Below are positions 25,537 to 35,053 of a DNA stretch of 64,000 nt, piece by piece. Source of the DNA: Nodularia spumigena CCY9414. GTDB lineage: Bacteria > Cyanobacteriota > Cyanobacteriia > Cyanobacteriales > Nostocaceae. The first letter of the stretch is position 1. Each line of letters begins with the position of its first letter. A program made the translations under genes and the position numbers. The stretch covers positions 4,314,937-4,378,936 of the forward strand of contig NZ_CP007203.1 in assembly GCF_000340565.2 (NCBI RefSeq), read 5' to 3'. Under the pieces are notes generated by a model. That model was given only the letters and a program-made list of their open reading frames with translations, was not told the origin of the DNA and ran no database searches.

Positions 25537-28329
25537 TTAAACCATCTCAGATGATGGCTGCGCCACAGGTTGAGGCTGAGGCTGGAACATAAACAACGAG
25601 TAAACCACGTCGCGGCGGATGTTGACCATCATATCCAAGAACAGTTCATAACCCTCGCTCTTGTACTCAATCAACGGGTCTTTCTGCCCATAACCACGCA
25701 AACCTACAGATTCGCGCAAAGCATCCATTTGTTGCAAGTGTTCCCGCCACAAAGTATCAATACGCTGCAAAATAAAGAACCTTTCAGCTTGTCGCATCAG
25801 TCCCGGTTGAATTTGGTCAATTTGCGCTTCTTTGAGGTCGTAGGCAATTCGCACTTGTTCGTGGAGAAATGCCTTAATCTCGCTAACGCCCATATCCTCT
25901 AACTGAGTTGGTTCCATGTCCGCTAGCAGATAGACAAATTCCTTCACTTTGTCCACCAACTTTTGTAACTCCCACTCTTCGGAGGGTAAGTCTGGGTTGA
26001 TGTAGAAATCAACGATTTCATCCATCGTTTTTTCAGCGTACTTGATTACCTGTTCTTTTAAGTCTTGACCTTCTAGAACTCGACGACGTTCAGCGTAAAT
26101 AGCGCGACGTTGGTTATTCATTACCTCGTCGTACTCAAACACCTGTTTACGGATGTCGTAGTAGTAGGTTTCAACTTTTTTCTGTGCGCCTTCCAAACTG
26201 CGAGTCAGCATCCCGGATTCAATGGGCATATCTTCCTCTACTTGGAAAGCATTCATTAATCCAGCGACGCGATCGCCTCCAAAGATCCGCAATAAGTTAT
26301 CCTCTAAACTGAGGAAAAATCTTGTCGAACCGGGGTCTCCTTGTCGTCCCGCACGTCCCCGCAATTGGTTATCAATCCGCCGTGATTCGTGGCGTTCTGT
26401 ACCAATTACGTGCAAACCACCTAATTCAATTACCTCATTGTGTTCTGATTCGGTGAATTGTTCGTATTCTTCCTTCACACGGTTGTAAGCTTCCCGTAAC
26501 CTGAGAATCACAGGGTCATCAATGGGAGCTTTTTCTGCTGCTACAGCTACCTTATCCTCAGCTTCCAGTTCTGGTAAACTGCGATCGCCATACTCCCGCA
26601 CAGCGACTTCCACAGCATCTTTTAATAACTGTTCCGTTTCCTTTGTCAGTTCAGTGGGAAAAATTTCCGGTGAAGCTCGCCAAGTTTTGACTTTCTTCCC
26701 AGGAACAAAACCTTGACCACCACCGTGTCCTGTAGGCAAACCAGCAGCTCTTTGCACACCAAAAACATCTTCATCTTCTGGCCTGACAATTCGCGGCATA
26801 AAGTATTCCCGCAGCTTCAGACGTGCCATGTATTCGGAGTTACCACCCAGGATGATGTCTGTACCTCTACCAGCCATGTTTGTGGCAATGGTTACAGCAC
26901 CTCTGCGTCCCGCTTGGGCGACAATTTCCGCTTCCCGTTCCACGTTTTCTGGTCGAGCGTTGAGCAGTTCGTGGGGAATCTCCATCTGCTTGAGCAGCTG
27001 ACTGAGATATTCCGATTTTTCCACACTGGTGGTTCCTACCAAAACTGGTCTGCCGAGTTCGTGCATTTCGGCACATTCTCCGGCGATCGCCCGCCATTTA
27101 CCAGGTTCTGTTTTAAACACCATATCCGGCCAGTCTTGCCGTCTTCTGACTCTATTGGTGGGAATTACCGCAACTTCTAATTTATAGATTTTTTCAAATT
27201 CTGGCTCTTCAGTTTTTGCCGTTCCTGTCATCCCACCGAGTTTGGGATAAAGCAAGAACAAATTTTGATAAGTAATTGTCGCCAGAGTTTGAGTTTCCGG
27301 TTGAATATCTACGTGTTCTTTCGCTTCAATTGCTTGGTGTAAACCATCACTCCAACGCCTTCCGGGTAAAACACGCCCAGTAAATTCATCAACAATTACT
27401 ACTTCCTTATTACCAACGATGTAGTGTTTGTCCTTGAGGAAAAGTTCCTTAGCTTTAATAGCATTGAACATGAAATGCGCCCAAGGATCTTCCGGGTCAA
27501 ATAAATCTGTAACACCCAAAAGATTTTCTGATTCCGCGAACCCTTCATCAGTTAACAGCACGTTCCGAGCTTTTTCATCGACCTCGTAATGCTCATCTAC
27601 TTGCAGTCTGGAAGCAATTTCAGCAGCTTGTAAGTATTTTTCTGTAGGTCTTTCTACCTGTCCAGAAATAATGAGTGGTGTCCGCGCCTCATCAACTAAA
27701 ATCGAGTCTACCTCGTCAATCACACAATAATTAAACGGGCGTTGTACCACATCAGCCATCGATGTGGACATATTGTCCCGCAGGTAGTCAAAACCGATCT
27801 CACTGTTAGTGACATAAGTGATGTCGCACGCATAGTTTTTCTGGCGTTCACTGGGAATCATGCTCGACTGAATTAGTCCCACACTCAATCCCAAAAACCG
27901 ATGTACCTGTCCCATCCATTCAGCATCCCGACGAGCCAGGTAATCGTTGACTGTAATTACGTGTACACCTTTACCAGTTAGAGCATTTAAATAACTTGGC
28001 AAAGTAGCAACCAGAGTTTTACCTTCCCCGGTTTTCATTTCCGCAATTTGCCCAGAGTGTAGGATGACACCGCCCAACATCTGGACATCAAAATGTCGCA
28101 ATCCCAAGACTCGCCGTCCGGCTTCTCTGACCACAGCAAAGGCTTCTGGTAGAATATCATCCAGCGTTTCGCCTTTAGCAAGCCGCTCTTTAAATTCTCC
28201 GGTTTTACCTTTTAACTCCTCATCGGAAAGGGCTGCAATGTCTTCCTCTAAGAGGTTAATCTCACTAATATAAGGTTGGTATTTTTTCAGCTTACGAGCG
28301 TTGGGATCGCCCAACAAAAGTTTTAGCAT
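25537..28329 (-). CDS. secA: Preprotein translocase ATPase SecA
   Basis: Full-length SecA (930 residues), the motor that drives proteins through SecYEG. Walker A is seen as [15 protein letters not shown] near residue 100, Walker B/DEAD region as [18 protein letters not shown] near 205, then the preprotein-binding domain, [16 protein letters not shown] near 490 and [28 protein letters not shown] near 640. The C-terminus lacks the zinc-binding cysteine motif found in proteobacteria, as is normal for cyanobacteria. It is a monocistronic essential gene. An internal duplication-free, uninterrupted frame indicates an intact protein. Confidence 0.97.
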   Translation of the reverse strand: MLKLLLGDPNARKLKKYQPYISEINLLEEDIAALSDEELKGKTGEFKERLAKGETLDDILPEAFAVVREAGRRVLGLRHFDVQMLGGVILHSGQIAEMKTGEGKTLVATLPSYLNALTGKGVHVITVNDYLARRDAEWMGQVHRFLGLSVGLIQSSMIPSERQKNYACDITYVTNSEIGFDYLRDNMSTSMADVVQRPFNYCVIDEVDSILVDEARTPLIISGQVERPTEKYLQAAEIASRLQVDEHYEVDEKARNVLLTDEGFAESENLLGVTDLFDPEDPWAHFMFNAIKAKELFLKDKHYIVGNKEVVIVDEFTGRVLPGRRWSDGLHQAIEAKEHVDIQPETQTLATITYQNLFLLYPKLGGMTGTAKTEEPEFEKIYKLEVAVIPTNRVRRRQDWPDMVFKTEPGKWRAIAGECAEMHELGRPVLVGTTSVEKSEYLSQLLKQMEIPHELLNARPENVEREAEIVAQAGRRGAVTIATNMAGRGTDIILGGNSEYMARLKLREYFMPRIVRPEDEDVFGVQRAAGLPTGHGGGQGFVPGKKVKTWRASPEIFPTELTKETEQLLKDAVEVAVREYGDRSLPELEAEDKVAVAAEKAPIDDPVILRLREAYNRVKEEYEQFTESEHNEVIELGGLHVIGTERHESRRIDNQLRGRAGRQGDPGSTRFFLSLEDNLLRIFGGDRVAGLMNAFQVEEDMPIESGMLTRSLEGAQKKVETYYYDIRKQVFEYDEVMNNQRRAIYAERRRVLEGQDLKEQVIKYAEKTMDEIVDFYINPDLPSEEWELQKLVDKVKEFVYLLADMEPTQLEDMGVSEIKAFLHEQVRIAYDLKEAQIDQIQPGLMRQAERFFILQRIDTLWREHLQQMDALRESVGLRGYGQKDPLIEYKSEGYELFLDMMVNIRRDVVYSLFMFQPQPQPVAQPSSEMV

Positions 28330-28560
28330 GGCAGATTATGGAAATAAGTCAAGGGTTACGGTGAATAAAGTTTTTGTATTGATTATAAGAATTTAACCCA
28401 ATCCAGCCATTTAGGTTTTAGATGGGTAGAAAATCAGAATTAACTCAAAAACAGCAAAAAGTAGATCCAATCATTTATTAAACCGATTGGTGTTATTTTT
28501 CAGTTTAAATTTGCAACTAATCTAATAGTATCATTTTGCCCACAACTGAGTCATACAGTC

Positions 28561-28632
28561 TGGTCATTGGTCATTGGTCATTGGTCATTGGGAAGTTACC
28601 GTCTTCTCCCCCCTGCTCCCTGCTCCCTGCTC
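28561..28632. repeat. STRR (GGTCATT)n and (CTCCCTG)n at the cytochrome 3' end
   Basis: Four copies of GGTCATT, then GGAAGTTACCGTCTTCTCCC (shared with 13560-13582), then CTCCCTG units. The array overlaps the last codons of the diheme cytochrome gene and contributes its final residues. Confidence 0.75.
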
Positions 28633-29178
28633 CCCTACCTCTTCCCATTCCCCACTCAGGCGGCGAAAATTAAAATCCCTCGCGCCCGGATGACAACTCA
28701 CACAACTGCTGAGTTCAACAGGACGGGGTAAATCGACTTGGGGGTGCAAAGCCTGAAAATAACGTGAAGAATTGACGCGATAGGATGTAGCTTCGTCTTG
28801 TCGCTGTATACGAGAGAAAGTAGAAAGATACCTCCAAACGAGTATCCGGGGAGGATCAATTAAAGGTTTAAGTTGTACGCCGTAGTGCTGTGAGTCTTGT
28901 AAAAGATTTCTCCAGGTTTGGGAGGGTAAAACTTCTGGGGGGAGAGCTATGTGACAGGTGGAGCAGTTCTCCAGATATAATTGTTTCCCTAACTGATACT
29001 GTGCAGGTACTACGTCAACTGTACCAATTTCTGATGTGGGAGTAGCACTGTAAGCGCTAGTGGCAAGGGAAAGCAGCCAGCCCATAGCCAGACTCCAAGC
29101 TAAAATTACCACAATTAAGCCTAGGGAACGGCCTTTGAGTTGGCGTTTTCGGAATTTACGCTTGATAAAATTTGACAT
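28585..29178 (-). CDS. Diheme c-type cytochrome, membrane-anchored
   Basis: A 197-residue exported cytochrome. Residues 17-45 form an N-terminal signal or anchor helix; heme sites are CSTCH at 72-76 and CVSCH at 149-153, giving two c-type hemes on the lumenal or periplasmic side. Cyanobacterial diheme cytochromes of this type are conserved but of uncertain electron-transfer role. The last 15 or so residues (GEQGAGSRGEKTVTSQ) are encoded by a tandem-repeat array and are not part of the family, so the original stop has probably been replaced. The secA gene lies beyond, in the same direction. Confidence 0.82.
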   Translation of the reverse strand: MSNFIKRKFRKRQLKGRSLGLIVVILAWSLAMGWLLSLATSAYSATPTSEIGTVDVVPAQYQLGKQLYLENCSTCHIALPPEVLPSQTWRNLLQDSQHYGVQLKPLIDPPRILVWRYLSTFSRIQRQDEATSYRVNSSRYFQALHPQVDLPRPVELSSCVSCHPGARDFNFRRLSGEWEEVGEQGAGSRGEKTVTSQ

Positions 29179-29260
29179 TCCTCACATTCCCCAATACTTA
29201 GATGTGGCGCTTTTAACCAATCATAAAGCTTACACAGACCTAATATATTAATCAAGCATA

Positions 29261-29617
29261 TTAAACTGAAAAATCAGTCACAATATCTCGGATTTCATTT
29301 ACACTAATATCTTCTCGGTCAGACTTGGAATAAATTGTTAGTAGCAAAATACTTGTAGGTGATTCAACTTGATAAATTAAGCGGTATCCAGCACTTTTAC
29401 CTCTTTGGATATTACTGTTGCGAACTCTCGCCTTATATACAACATATTCCTCACCAAGGCCGCCAATTCTATCTCCCAGAACACTACCTTGTTGTAATTG
29501 TTCAATAATCCCTTGTAAGTCAGAACGAATATTGCGAAATCTTTTGGAAAGGTCACGTAAGTTTTGTTTATATTCAGGAGTTAAATCGATTAATACCATT
29601 GGCTGTTCATTCGGCAT
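29261..29617 (-). CDS. RelE/ParE-superfamily toxin
   Basis: A 118-residue protein of the RelE/ParE fold, whose members cleave ribosome-bound mRNA or poison gyrase. It shows the small beta-sheet pattern with VYKARVRNSNIQRGKSAGYRLIYQV and ILLLTIYSKSDREDIS, typical of the subgroup often annotated as type II toxin next to an 80-90-residue antitoxin. It overlaps that antitoxin by 11 bp (ATGCCGAATGA), indicating translational coupling. Catalytic residues vary in this superfamily, so the target cannot be assigned. Confidence 0.75.
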   Translation of the reverse strand: MPNEQPMVLIDLTPEYKQNLRDLSKRFRNIRSDLQGIIEQLQQGSVLGDRIGGLGEEYVVYKARVRNSNIQRGKSAGYRLIYQVESPTSILLLTIYSKSDREDISVNEIRDIVTDFSV

Positions 29618-29864
29618 CGATTCCCTCCCACATTTGGGATAATGGTAGGCGTTGTCCTGCTTTGGCTTGTTGTAAAGCTCTTTTCAAGCTGGCTTTAATT
29701 TCTTCAACGGGTGTATCATCTGGGTCAACTGCTTCTATTTCTACCTGTTCTGGAACTAACACAATTACCCGCACTTGATGAGGATAAGTTGTTCCCTGAA
29801 TCGGCTGATCTAGAACTAAATTGCCCTCAGCGTCAATCTTGCCAGTAACTTCGATAGCTTTCAT
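29607..29864 (-). CDS. Antitoxin partner of the RelE-like toxin
   Basis: An 85-residue protein: MKAIEVTGKIDAEGNLVLDQ at the start and KASLKRALQQAKAGQRLPLS near the end. The N-terminal beta hairpin and C-terminal helix match the small cyanobacterial antitoxins that precede RelE-like toxins. It is the first gene of a two-gene operon with an 11-bp overlap to the toxin, reading leftward between MoxR and the diheme cytochrome. Autoregulation is expected from the family but no operator is visible. Confidence 0.7.
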   Translation of the reverse strand: MKAIEVTGKIDAEGNLVLDQPIQGTTYPHQVRVIVLVPEQVEIEAVDPDDTPVEEIKASLKRALQQAKAGQRLPLSQMWEGIDAE

Positions 29865-29925
29865 GTTTTATCTACTTGTTTTGTCGAAGATCCTAACACG
29901 CCCAAATCTCAACAGGACAAGGACA

Positions 29926-30834
29926 TTAAGGAATAGGAACTGACCTTAATAATCGCTCAACTACAGTTCTAGCATTGCGTCCTCCCCTGGGAATGAGGCG
30001 ATGACAGAGGACGTGAGGGACGAGAAATTTGACATCATCGGGAATAGCGTAATCACGCCCTAAGAGAAAAGCTAGGGCTTGGGTAGCCTTTTGTAATGCC
30101 ACAGTACCACGCGGACTTACACCCAAAGTGATTTCTTCATCTTGTCTTGTTGAGCGGACTAATTCGAGAATGTATTGTTGCAGAGAAGTTTCTACTCTGA
30201 CTTGCGAACAGACTTTACGCAATTCAGCTACTTCCGCCAAGGTAAGACAAGGCTGCAAATCAGTAAAACTCCGACCGTTTTGCAGGTTTTGCAACATCTC
30301 TAGTTCTTCTGTAGCCCCAGGATAGCCCAAACTTAAGGACAACATGAACCGATCCATCTGGGCTTCTGGTAAGGGAAAAGTGCCTTGATATTCTATGGGG
30401 TTCTGGGTAGCAATGACAAAGAACGGCTGAGGAACTGGACGAGAGACACTATCAATTGTGACTTGATGCTCTTCCATGACTTCCAGCAAGGCTGACTGGG
30501 TGCGGGGTGTGGCGCGGTTGATTTCGTCGGCTAGGAGGATATTGGCAAATATTGGCCCTGGGAGAAAGGTAAATTCGCCGCTTTTGGGGTTCCAAATATT
30601 TGTACCAGTGATGTCAGTTGGTAGTAAGTCGGGGGTACATTGTAGCCGTTGAAATTGGCCATCCAGTGAACGGGCTAGGGATTTAGCGAGGAGAGTTTTA
30701 CCAACTCCAGGGACATCTTCTAGTAGTGCATGACCGCCACCTAATAGGGCGACTAGGACTAAGCGGATGGCTTCGTTTTTGCCAACGATGGTACGAGCCA
30801 GATTTTGGGTGAGGGTATCAATTTTTTCTCTCAT
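29926..30834 (-). CDS. MoxR family AAA+ ATPase
   Basis: A 302-residue MoxR-type chaperone ATPase. Walker A is VPGVGKTLLAKSLA (GVGKT at 43-47), Walker B ILLADEINRATPRTQSALLEVMEE near 100, sensor 1 FVIATQNPIEYQGTFPLPEAQMDRFMLSL near 136, and the C-terminal lid with SPRGTVALQKATQALA. MoxR proteins act with VWA-domain partners in protein or metallocofactor maturation; the usual DUF58/VWA neighbours are absent here, so the client is unknown. It is transcribed leftward after ribF, with a gap of about 108 bp. Confidence 0.9.
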   Translation of the reverse strand: MREKIDTLTQNLARTIVGKNEAIRLVLVALLGGGHALLEDVPGVGKTLLAKSLARSLDGQFQRLQCTPDLLPTDITGTNIWNPKSGEFTFLPGPIFANILLADEINRATPRTQSALLEVMEEHQVTIDSVSRPVPQPFFVIATQNPIEYQGTFPLPEAQMDRFMLSLSLGYPGATEELEMLQNLQNGRSFTDLQPCLTLAEVAELRKVCSQVRVETSLQQYILELVRSTRQDEEITLGVSPRGTVALQKATQALAFLLGRDYAIPDDVKFLVPHVLCHRLIPRGGRNARTVVERLLRSVPIP

Positions 30835-30942
30835 GCACCAAAGAATAAATCTTTCTAATTGGGTAAGGAATTGGAATGGAGAATTACCTATGCTAGATTC
30901 TCCATTCCCTAATTTAGAGTATTCCCATTTAGTGATGAGAAA

Positions 30943-32001
30943 TCAGCATTCAGCGCTCAAATGTTCTCTAGCAACAGTACAGTCAAGTTGAATTTGTGTT
31001 TTCAGGTCTTCTAGAGTGGGAAATTTCTGTTCGGGGCGCAAAAATTCCACTAGCTGTACACCCAATTGTTTGCCATATAAATCACTAGACCAATCGAACA
31101 GATGCACTTCCACTGATAAGTTACTACCATTGACTGTGGGGCGGTTCCCGATGTTCATCACACCCAAGTTCTGATATGGAGTGGTTGCATCTGGTGTCTG
31201 ACTCAAAATAGCAGCACGGACTGCATAAACACCTTGGCGGGGGACAAATTTGTCCTTTGGTAGTTGCAGGTTGGCGGTAGGAAAACCAATGGTTCGTCCC
31301 ATTTTTTGACCGGGAACGACAGTACCAATGAGGGTGTAAGGTCTTCCCAGTAGGAGGTTGGCGTTTTTGATGTCACCACTTTCTAAGTAGTGGCGGATCA
31401 GTGAAGTGCTAATGGGAGCCTCCTGGGTGGGAGCTTTGTCTGTATAAGTTTGTAGGGAAACGATGGTGACGGGGATATGATACTTGGCGGCTAGTAGCTG
31501 CAAATCTTTGGCAGTACCACGACGCTGTTTGCCAAAACAAAAGTCTTGTCCAACACTAATTCGCCGACATTGGAGTTGTTTGACTAATATCTGCTCGACA
31601 AAATCTTGGGGAGATAATGCAGATAATTCTTTGTCAAAGGGTAGCAGTACAAGTTGTTCTACTCCTAGCGATCGCAATTGTTGGACTTTTTCCTCCAGTG
31701 GTGTTAATAAAGGCCTTGGTTGACCTGTAAAAAATTCTAGTGGATGGGGGTCAAAGGTGACAACTGTCGAGTATGTCTGTTCTTGTGGTGGGGTTGGTGA
31801 GGAGTCCGAGTAGTTTAGGAAATTTTCCCCATCTTCTCGTCTTGGCTCATCCTTTGTTGGGGGCAAAATTGGTTGAATAACTCTGTGATGACCAAGATGC
31901 ACACCATCAAATTTGCCAAGAGCCACAGCAGTTGGCTTGAGCAACGTTTCCATTGAGGAAGTAACCCACATAGAACGTCCATTTTTAGACAAATTGAGCA
32001 T
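30943..32001 (-). CDS. ribF: Bifunctional riboflavin kinase/FAD synthetase
   Basis: A 352-residue RibF that makes FMN and then FAD. The N-terminal nucleotidyltransferase domain shows LGKFDGVHLGHHRVI at residues 28-42, VVTFDPHPLEFFTG near 84 and GQDFCFGKQRRGTA near 153. The C-terminal flavokinase domain shows GRTIGFPTANLQLP near 237, PRQGVYAVRA and GVMNIGNRPTVNG near 280. A stretch at residues about 46-76 (PPTKDEPRREDGENFLNYSD) is a low-complexity insert not needed by the fold. No FMN riboswitch is evident upstream, where the 740-bp gap holds a palindromic element. Confidence 0.93.
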   Translation of the reverse strand: MLNLSKNGRSMWVTSSMETLLKPTAVALGKFDGVHLGHHRVIQPILPPTKDEPRREDGENFLNYSDSSPTPPQEQTYSTVVTFDPHPLEFFTGQPRPLLTPLEEKVQQLRSLGVEQLVLLPFDKELSALSPQDFVEQILVKQLQCRRISVGQDFCFGKQRRGTAKDLQLLAAKYHIPVTIVSLQTYTDKAPTQEAPISTSLIRHYLESGDIKNANLLLGRPYTLIGTVVPGQKMGRTIGFPTANLQLPKDKFVPRQGVYAVRAAILSQTPDATTPYQNLGVMNIGNRPTVNGSNLSVEVHLFDWSSDLYGKQLGVQLVEFLRPEQKFPTLEDLKTQIQLDCTVAREHLSAEC

Positions 32002-32244
32002 CCAGATTCTGGGATTTTAGGTTTATTTAGCCATCAGCCACAAGCTACCTTACGTTCAACCGTCTACAATCAAAGCTTGATCTTTAATCCTCCTCTCGGC
32101 TCCTTTACCCTACTTCTGCAAAAAGTATCTCTAATGAGTGCATTTGGTTAGTGTCTAGGCGCAAGAGCAGGGGTCTACAAGCGTTTTTGATTAGCTAATA
32201 AACCACATAGCTGATCTTCGAGTGGGTCACGGCGTATTTTTGAC

Positions 32245-32597
32245 ATACTCCCCGACGTGAACGCACGGGGATTCTCTGCTACTGGCGAAAGTTGCGGAGC
32301 AAACCCCGTCTGACACTCTCTCGCAGACTCGATAACGCCCTATCGAGTTGGATGACTCCAAACTACCAGAGTTGGTTTTCTTTCTTGAGGCTTTATAGTC
32401 TTGGCATTCTGCATTTTACCGCTAGCAATGCTCTGTCCCAACTAAACTATTTGGCTACATTCTCTGGTGTTGCTTGAAGTTTTACCCGAACAACTACTCT
32501 TCGGAACCCCCTACTCCAACTTTATGAGAGAACTTATGGGTATTATACACTCAGATCAAGTCCCCCTAGAATCCGCAGGCTTTCAACCCAATTTTTT
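32245..32597. mobile_element. IS200/IS605-type palindromic element without transposase (copy 2)
   Basis: Lies after TTTTTGAC in the 740-bp gap between ribF and surE. The left end ATACTCCCC carries a hairpin with CCCCG/CGGGG arms at 32250-32270 followed by ATTCTCTG; the right end has GGCTTTCAACCCAATTTTTT, shared with copy 1. The interior is unlike copies 1 and 3 and encodes nothing credible. The flanks of this element may be parts of one small interrupted leftward gene (see findings). Confidence 0.55.
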
Positions 32598-32742
32598 GGG
32601 AAGGTAGGCGATCGCGCTAATAGCTGCTATGGTCTCCAAAACCAAAATTATTTGGTGAGCCTAAGTAATGGGTAAAAATTTTTCGGTTTCACAACTTTTA
32701 TACTAGCACAGCCAAGTTGCTCTAATCGATTACACCAAGAAC

Positions 32743-33540
32743 TCAAGGAAGCTGAAATTCCCAGTTAGACAATTTATCTAGTCCTGTAGGATAGGTGAGA
32801 TTATATTGTAATGGCGTGATGCTGATGTAGTTATTGCGGATCACATGAACATCGATAGGCACGTTTTCAGATAAATTTAAACCTTCGGGTGGTTCCACCT
32901 CTTCTAAAACTTCTCCGGTTAACCAGTAATAGATTTTGCCACGGGGATCGACTCGCTTATCAAAAACATCAACGTAACGCCGCACTCCTTGACGAGTAAA
33001 GGTAACTCCGGCAATTTTTTCCCATTTGACAGGGGGAACGTTAACATTGAGCAACATTAATTCTGGTAGGGGATTTACAGCTATTTTCTCCACCAGGATT
33101 TGGGCAAACTTAGCAGCAGGTTGAAAGTCTTTGGATGTGTGGCTGGTGAGACTGAAGGCTATGCTGGGAATGCCCTCAATTATGCCTTCCATAGCAGCCG
33201 AAACAGTACCGGAATAAAGAATTTCAGTTCCCAAATTTGCGCCTTGATTAATGCCAGATAGCACCAAATCAGGGGGAGAATCTAGCAAAGCCCACAGTGC
33301 CAATTTTACACAGTCTGAGGGAGTCCCATCACAAGCCCAAGCATTGATAGCCGGATGAAATACTGATTCGATTACTTCGGCGCGAATGGGTTGGTGCATG
33401 GTTAGTCCATGTCCAGTTGCGGAACGCTCCCGATCTGGGCAAACTACAGTGACATCATGTCCTGCTTCTGCTAAGGAGTCAGCTAGGGTACGAATACCCA
33501 AGGCAGAAACTCCGTCATCATTACTAATGAGTAATTTCAT
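32743..33540 (-). CDS. surE: 5'/3'-nucleotidase SurE
   Basis: A 265-residue SurE phosphatase that dephosphorylates nucleoside monophosphates in the cytoplasm. The metal site is clear: ISNDDG at residues 5-10 (D8, D9), with [19 protein letters not shown] near 37, [25 protein letters not shown] near 96 and SIAFSL near 127. The length is typical. The ATG at 33540 fits the conserved [10 protein letters not shown] start. It is divergent from pheS; the 266-bp gap carries both promoters. The C-terminal [11 protein letters not shown] is the family's usual dimer segment. Confidence 0.93.
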   Translation of the reverse strand: MKLLISNDDGVSALGIRTLADSLAEAGHDVTVVCPDRERSATGHGLTMHQPIRAEVIESVFHPAINAWACDGTPSDCVKLALWALLDSPPDLVLSGINQGANLGTEILYSGTVSAAMEGIIEGIPSIAFSLTSHTSKDFQPAAKFAQILVEKIAVNPLPELMLLNVNVPPVKWEKIAGVTFTRQGVRRYVDVFDKRVDPRGKIYYWLTGEVLEEVEPPEGLNLSENVPIDVHVIRNNYISITPLQYNLTYPTGLDKLSNWEFQLP

Positions 33541-33806
33541 GGGTCAAACAATTTGGGATTTTAGATGTTAGATTTTGGTTCGACCCACAGAGCAATCTGG
33601 GGGCTTCTACAATTAAGGAACTATGGGTCAATAGTTAGTTGTGATTTTTGCGGAATCATTTGTCAATATTGAGATATCTCCAGTATGAGGCAAAACAACA
33701 CCCTCACCAGCCAATGACCTCTAAACTAGTAACCAGAGGTGGGATTTTGAGCAGTCCAAAGTCGTAGACTAATAAGCAATGACTCATGACCAATGACTAA
33801 GAACTA

Positions 33807-34799
33807 ATGACTACCAATTTAGAGGCTCAACTTTTAGCACTGCGGCACGAAGGAGAACAAGCGATCGCCGCCGCAGACACCCTAGAACGTCTAGAAGAAC
33901 TCAGAATTAGCTATTTGGGTAAAAAAGGGCAACTGGGGGCTTTATTGCGAAGTATGGGGCAAATGAGTGCGGAGGAAAGACCAAAAATTGGGGCGATCGC
34001 CAATACAGTCAAAGAATCCCTACAAAATAGTCTAGACCAGCAACGCACCGCTTTAGAATCCGCCAAAATTAAAGCACAACTAGAAGCGGAAACCCTAGAT
34101 GTGACTATGCCGGGAATTTACCGCCCCCAAGGTCGGATTCATCCACTCAATGGTATTATTGACCGGGCGCTGGATACTTTTGTCGGCATGGGCTACACCG
34201 TAGCAGAAGGGCCAGAGATGGAAACAGATTATTATAATTTTGAAGCTCTGAATACTCCACCTGATCACCCCGCCCGTGATATGCAGGATACCTTCTACCT
34301 ACCAGACGGAAATCTTCTGCGGACTCATACCTCATCAGTACAAATTCGCTACATGGAAAAGGAGGAACCACCCATCCGGGTTGTAGCCCCAGGGCGAGTT
34401 TATCGGCGAGATAATGTCGATGCTACGCACTCGGCGGTTTTCCATCAAATCGAACTTTTAGCGATCGATGAGGGTTTGACATTTACAGACCTCAAAGGTA
34501 CTGTCAAGCTGTTTTTACAAGCCATATTTGGGGATTTACCCATTCGTTTCCGTGCTAGTTATTTCCCCTTTACAGAACCTTCGGCTGAAGTAGATTTACA
34601 GTGGAATGGGCGCTGGTTAGAAGTGATGGGCTGCGGAATGGTTGATCCAAATGTGATGAAATCAGTAGGCTATGATCCAGAAATTTACACTGGATTTGCT
34701 GCTGGTTTCGGTGTAGAACGTTTTGCGATGGTGTTACATCAAATCGACGATATCCGCCGTTTGTACTCTAGCGATTTACGGTTTTTACAGCAGTTTTAA
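33807..34799 (+). CDS. pheS: Phenylalanyl-tRNA synthetase alpha chain
   Basis: A 330-residue class II synthetase alpha subunit that activates Phe and charges tRNA-Phe together with PheT. There is an N-terminal coiled-coil arm (residues 1-90), motif 1 around [19 protein letters not shown], motif 2 at [13 protein letters not shown] and [20 protein letters not shown], and motif 3 at [23 protein letters not shown]. The length is normal and the start ATG is preceded by an STRR-like (CATGACCAATGACTAA) segment. pheT is not adjacent, as is usual in cyanobacteria. A hairpin follows 80 bp past the stop. Confidence 0.96.
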   Translation: MTTNLEAQLLALRHEGEQAIAAADTLERLEELRISYLGKKGQLGALLRSMGQMSAEERPKIGAIANTVKESLQNSLDQQRTALESAKIKAQLEAETLDVTMPGIYRPQGRIHPLNGIIDRALDTFVGMGYTVAEGPEMETDYYNFEALNTPPDHPARDMQDTFYLPDGNLLRTHTSSVQIRYMEKEEPPIRVVAPGRVYRRDNVDATHSAVFHQIELLAIDEGLTFTDLKGTVKLFLQAIFGDLPIRFRASYFPFTEPSAEVDLQWNGRWLEVMGCGMVDPNVMKSVGYDPEIYTGFAAGFGVERFAMVLHQIDDIRRLYSSDLRFLQQF

Positions 34800-34879
34800 C
34801 TTTTGGTTCCAAAGGTGAATTAGGCTTCTTGTGATGAGTAGCTAATTGCTCTCAGACTATAAACTTAAAATTCTGGACA

Positions 34880-34903
34880 AAAAGCCTGCAAATGCAGGCT
34901 TTT
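34880..34903 (+). terminator. Terminator hairpin after pheS
   Basis: A perfect 11-bp inverted repeat, AAAAGCCTGCA-AA-TGCAGGCTTTT, ending in a short T run. It is the best terminator candidate for pheS and shields the defence-like cassette downstream. Confidence 0.75.
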
Positions 34904-35053
34904 GAAACTTCCTCTACTTTAGCACTAGTAACAAGGCTGAATTTGCTGTTAACTGTAGACCAAAAGGTAAAATACTTTAATCTAAAGAGCATCAATAATC
35001 AGTCTAGCTAACCAAAAAAAATTCTACATATTCAACAACATTGGAGCATAAAT

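Noticed and set aside
26713-27180. A 155-residue plus-strand ORF
   Set aside because: It lies antisense within secA and is a shadow of its codon structure.
32292-32477. A 61-residue ORF inside palindromic element 2
   Set aside because: No transposase or TnpB motifs; the composition reflects the element's interior only.
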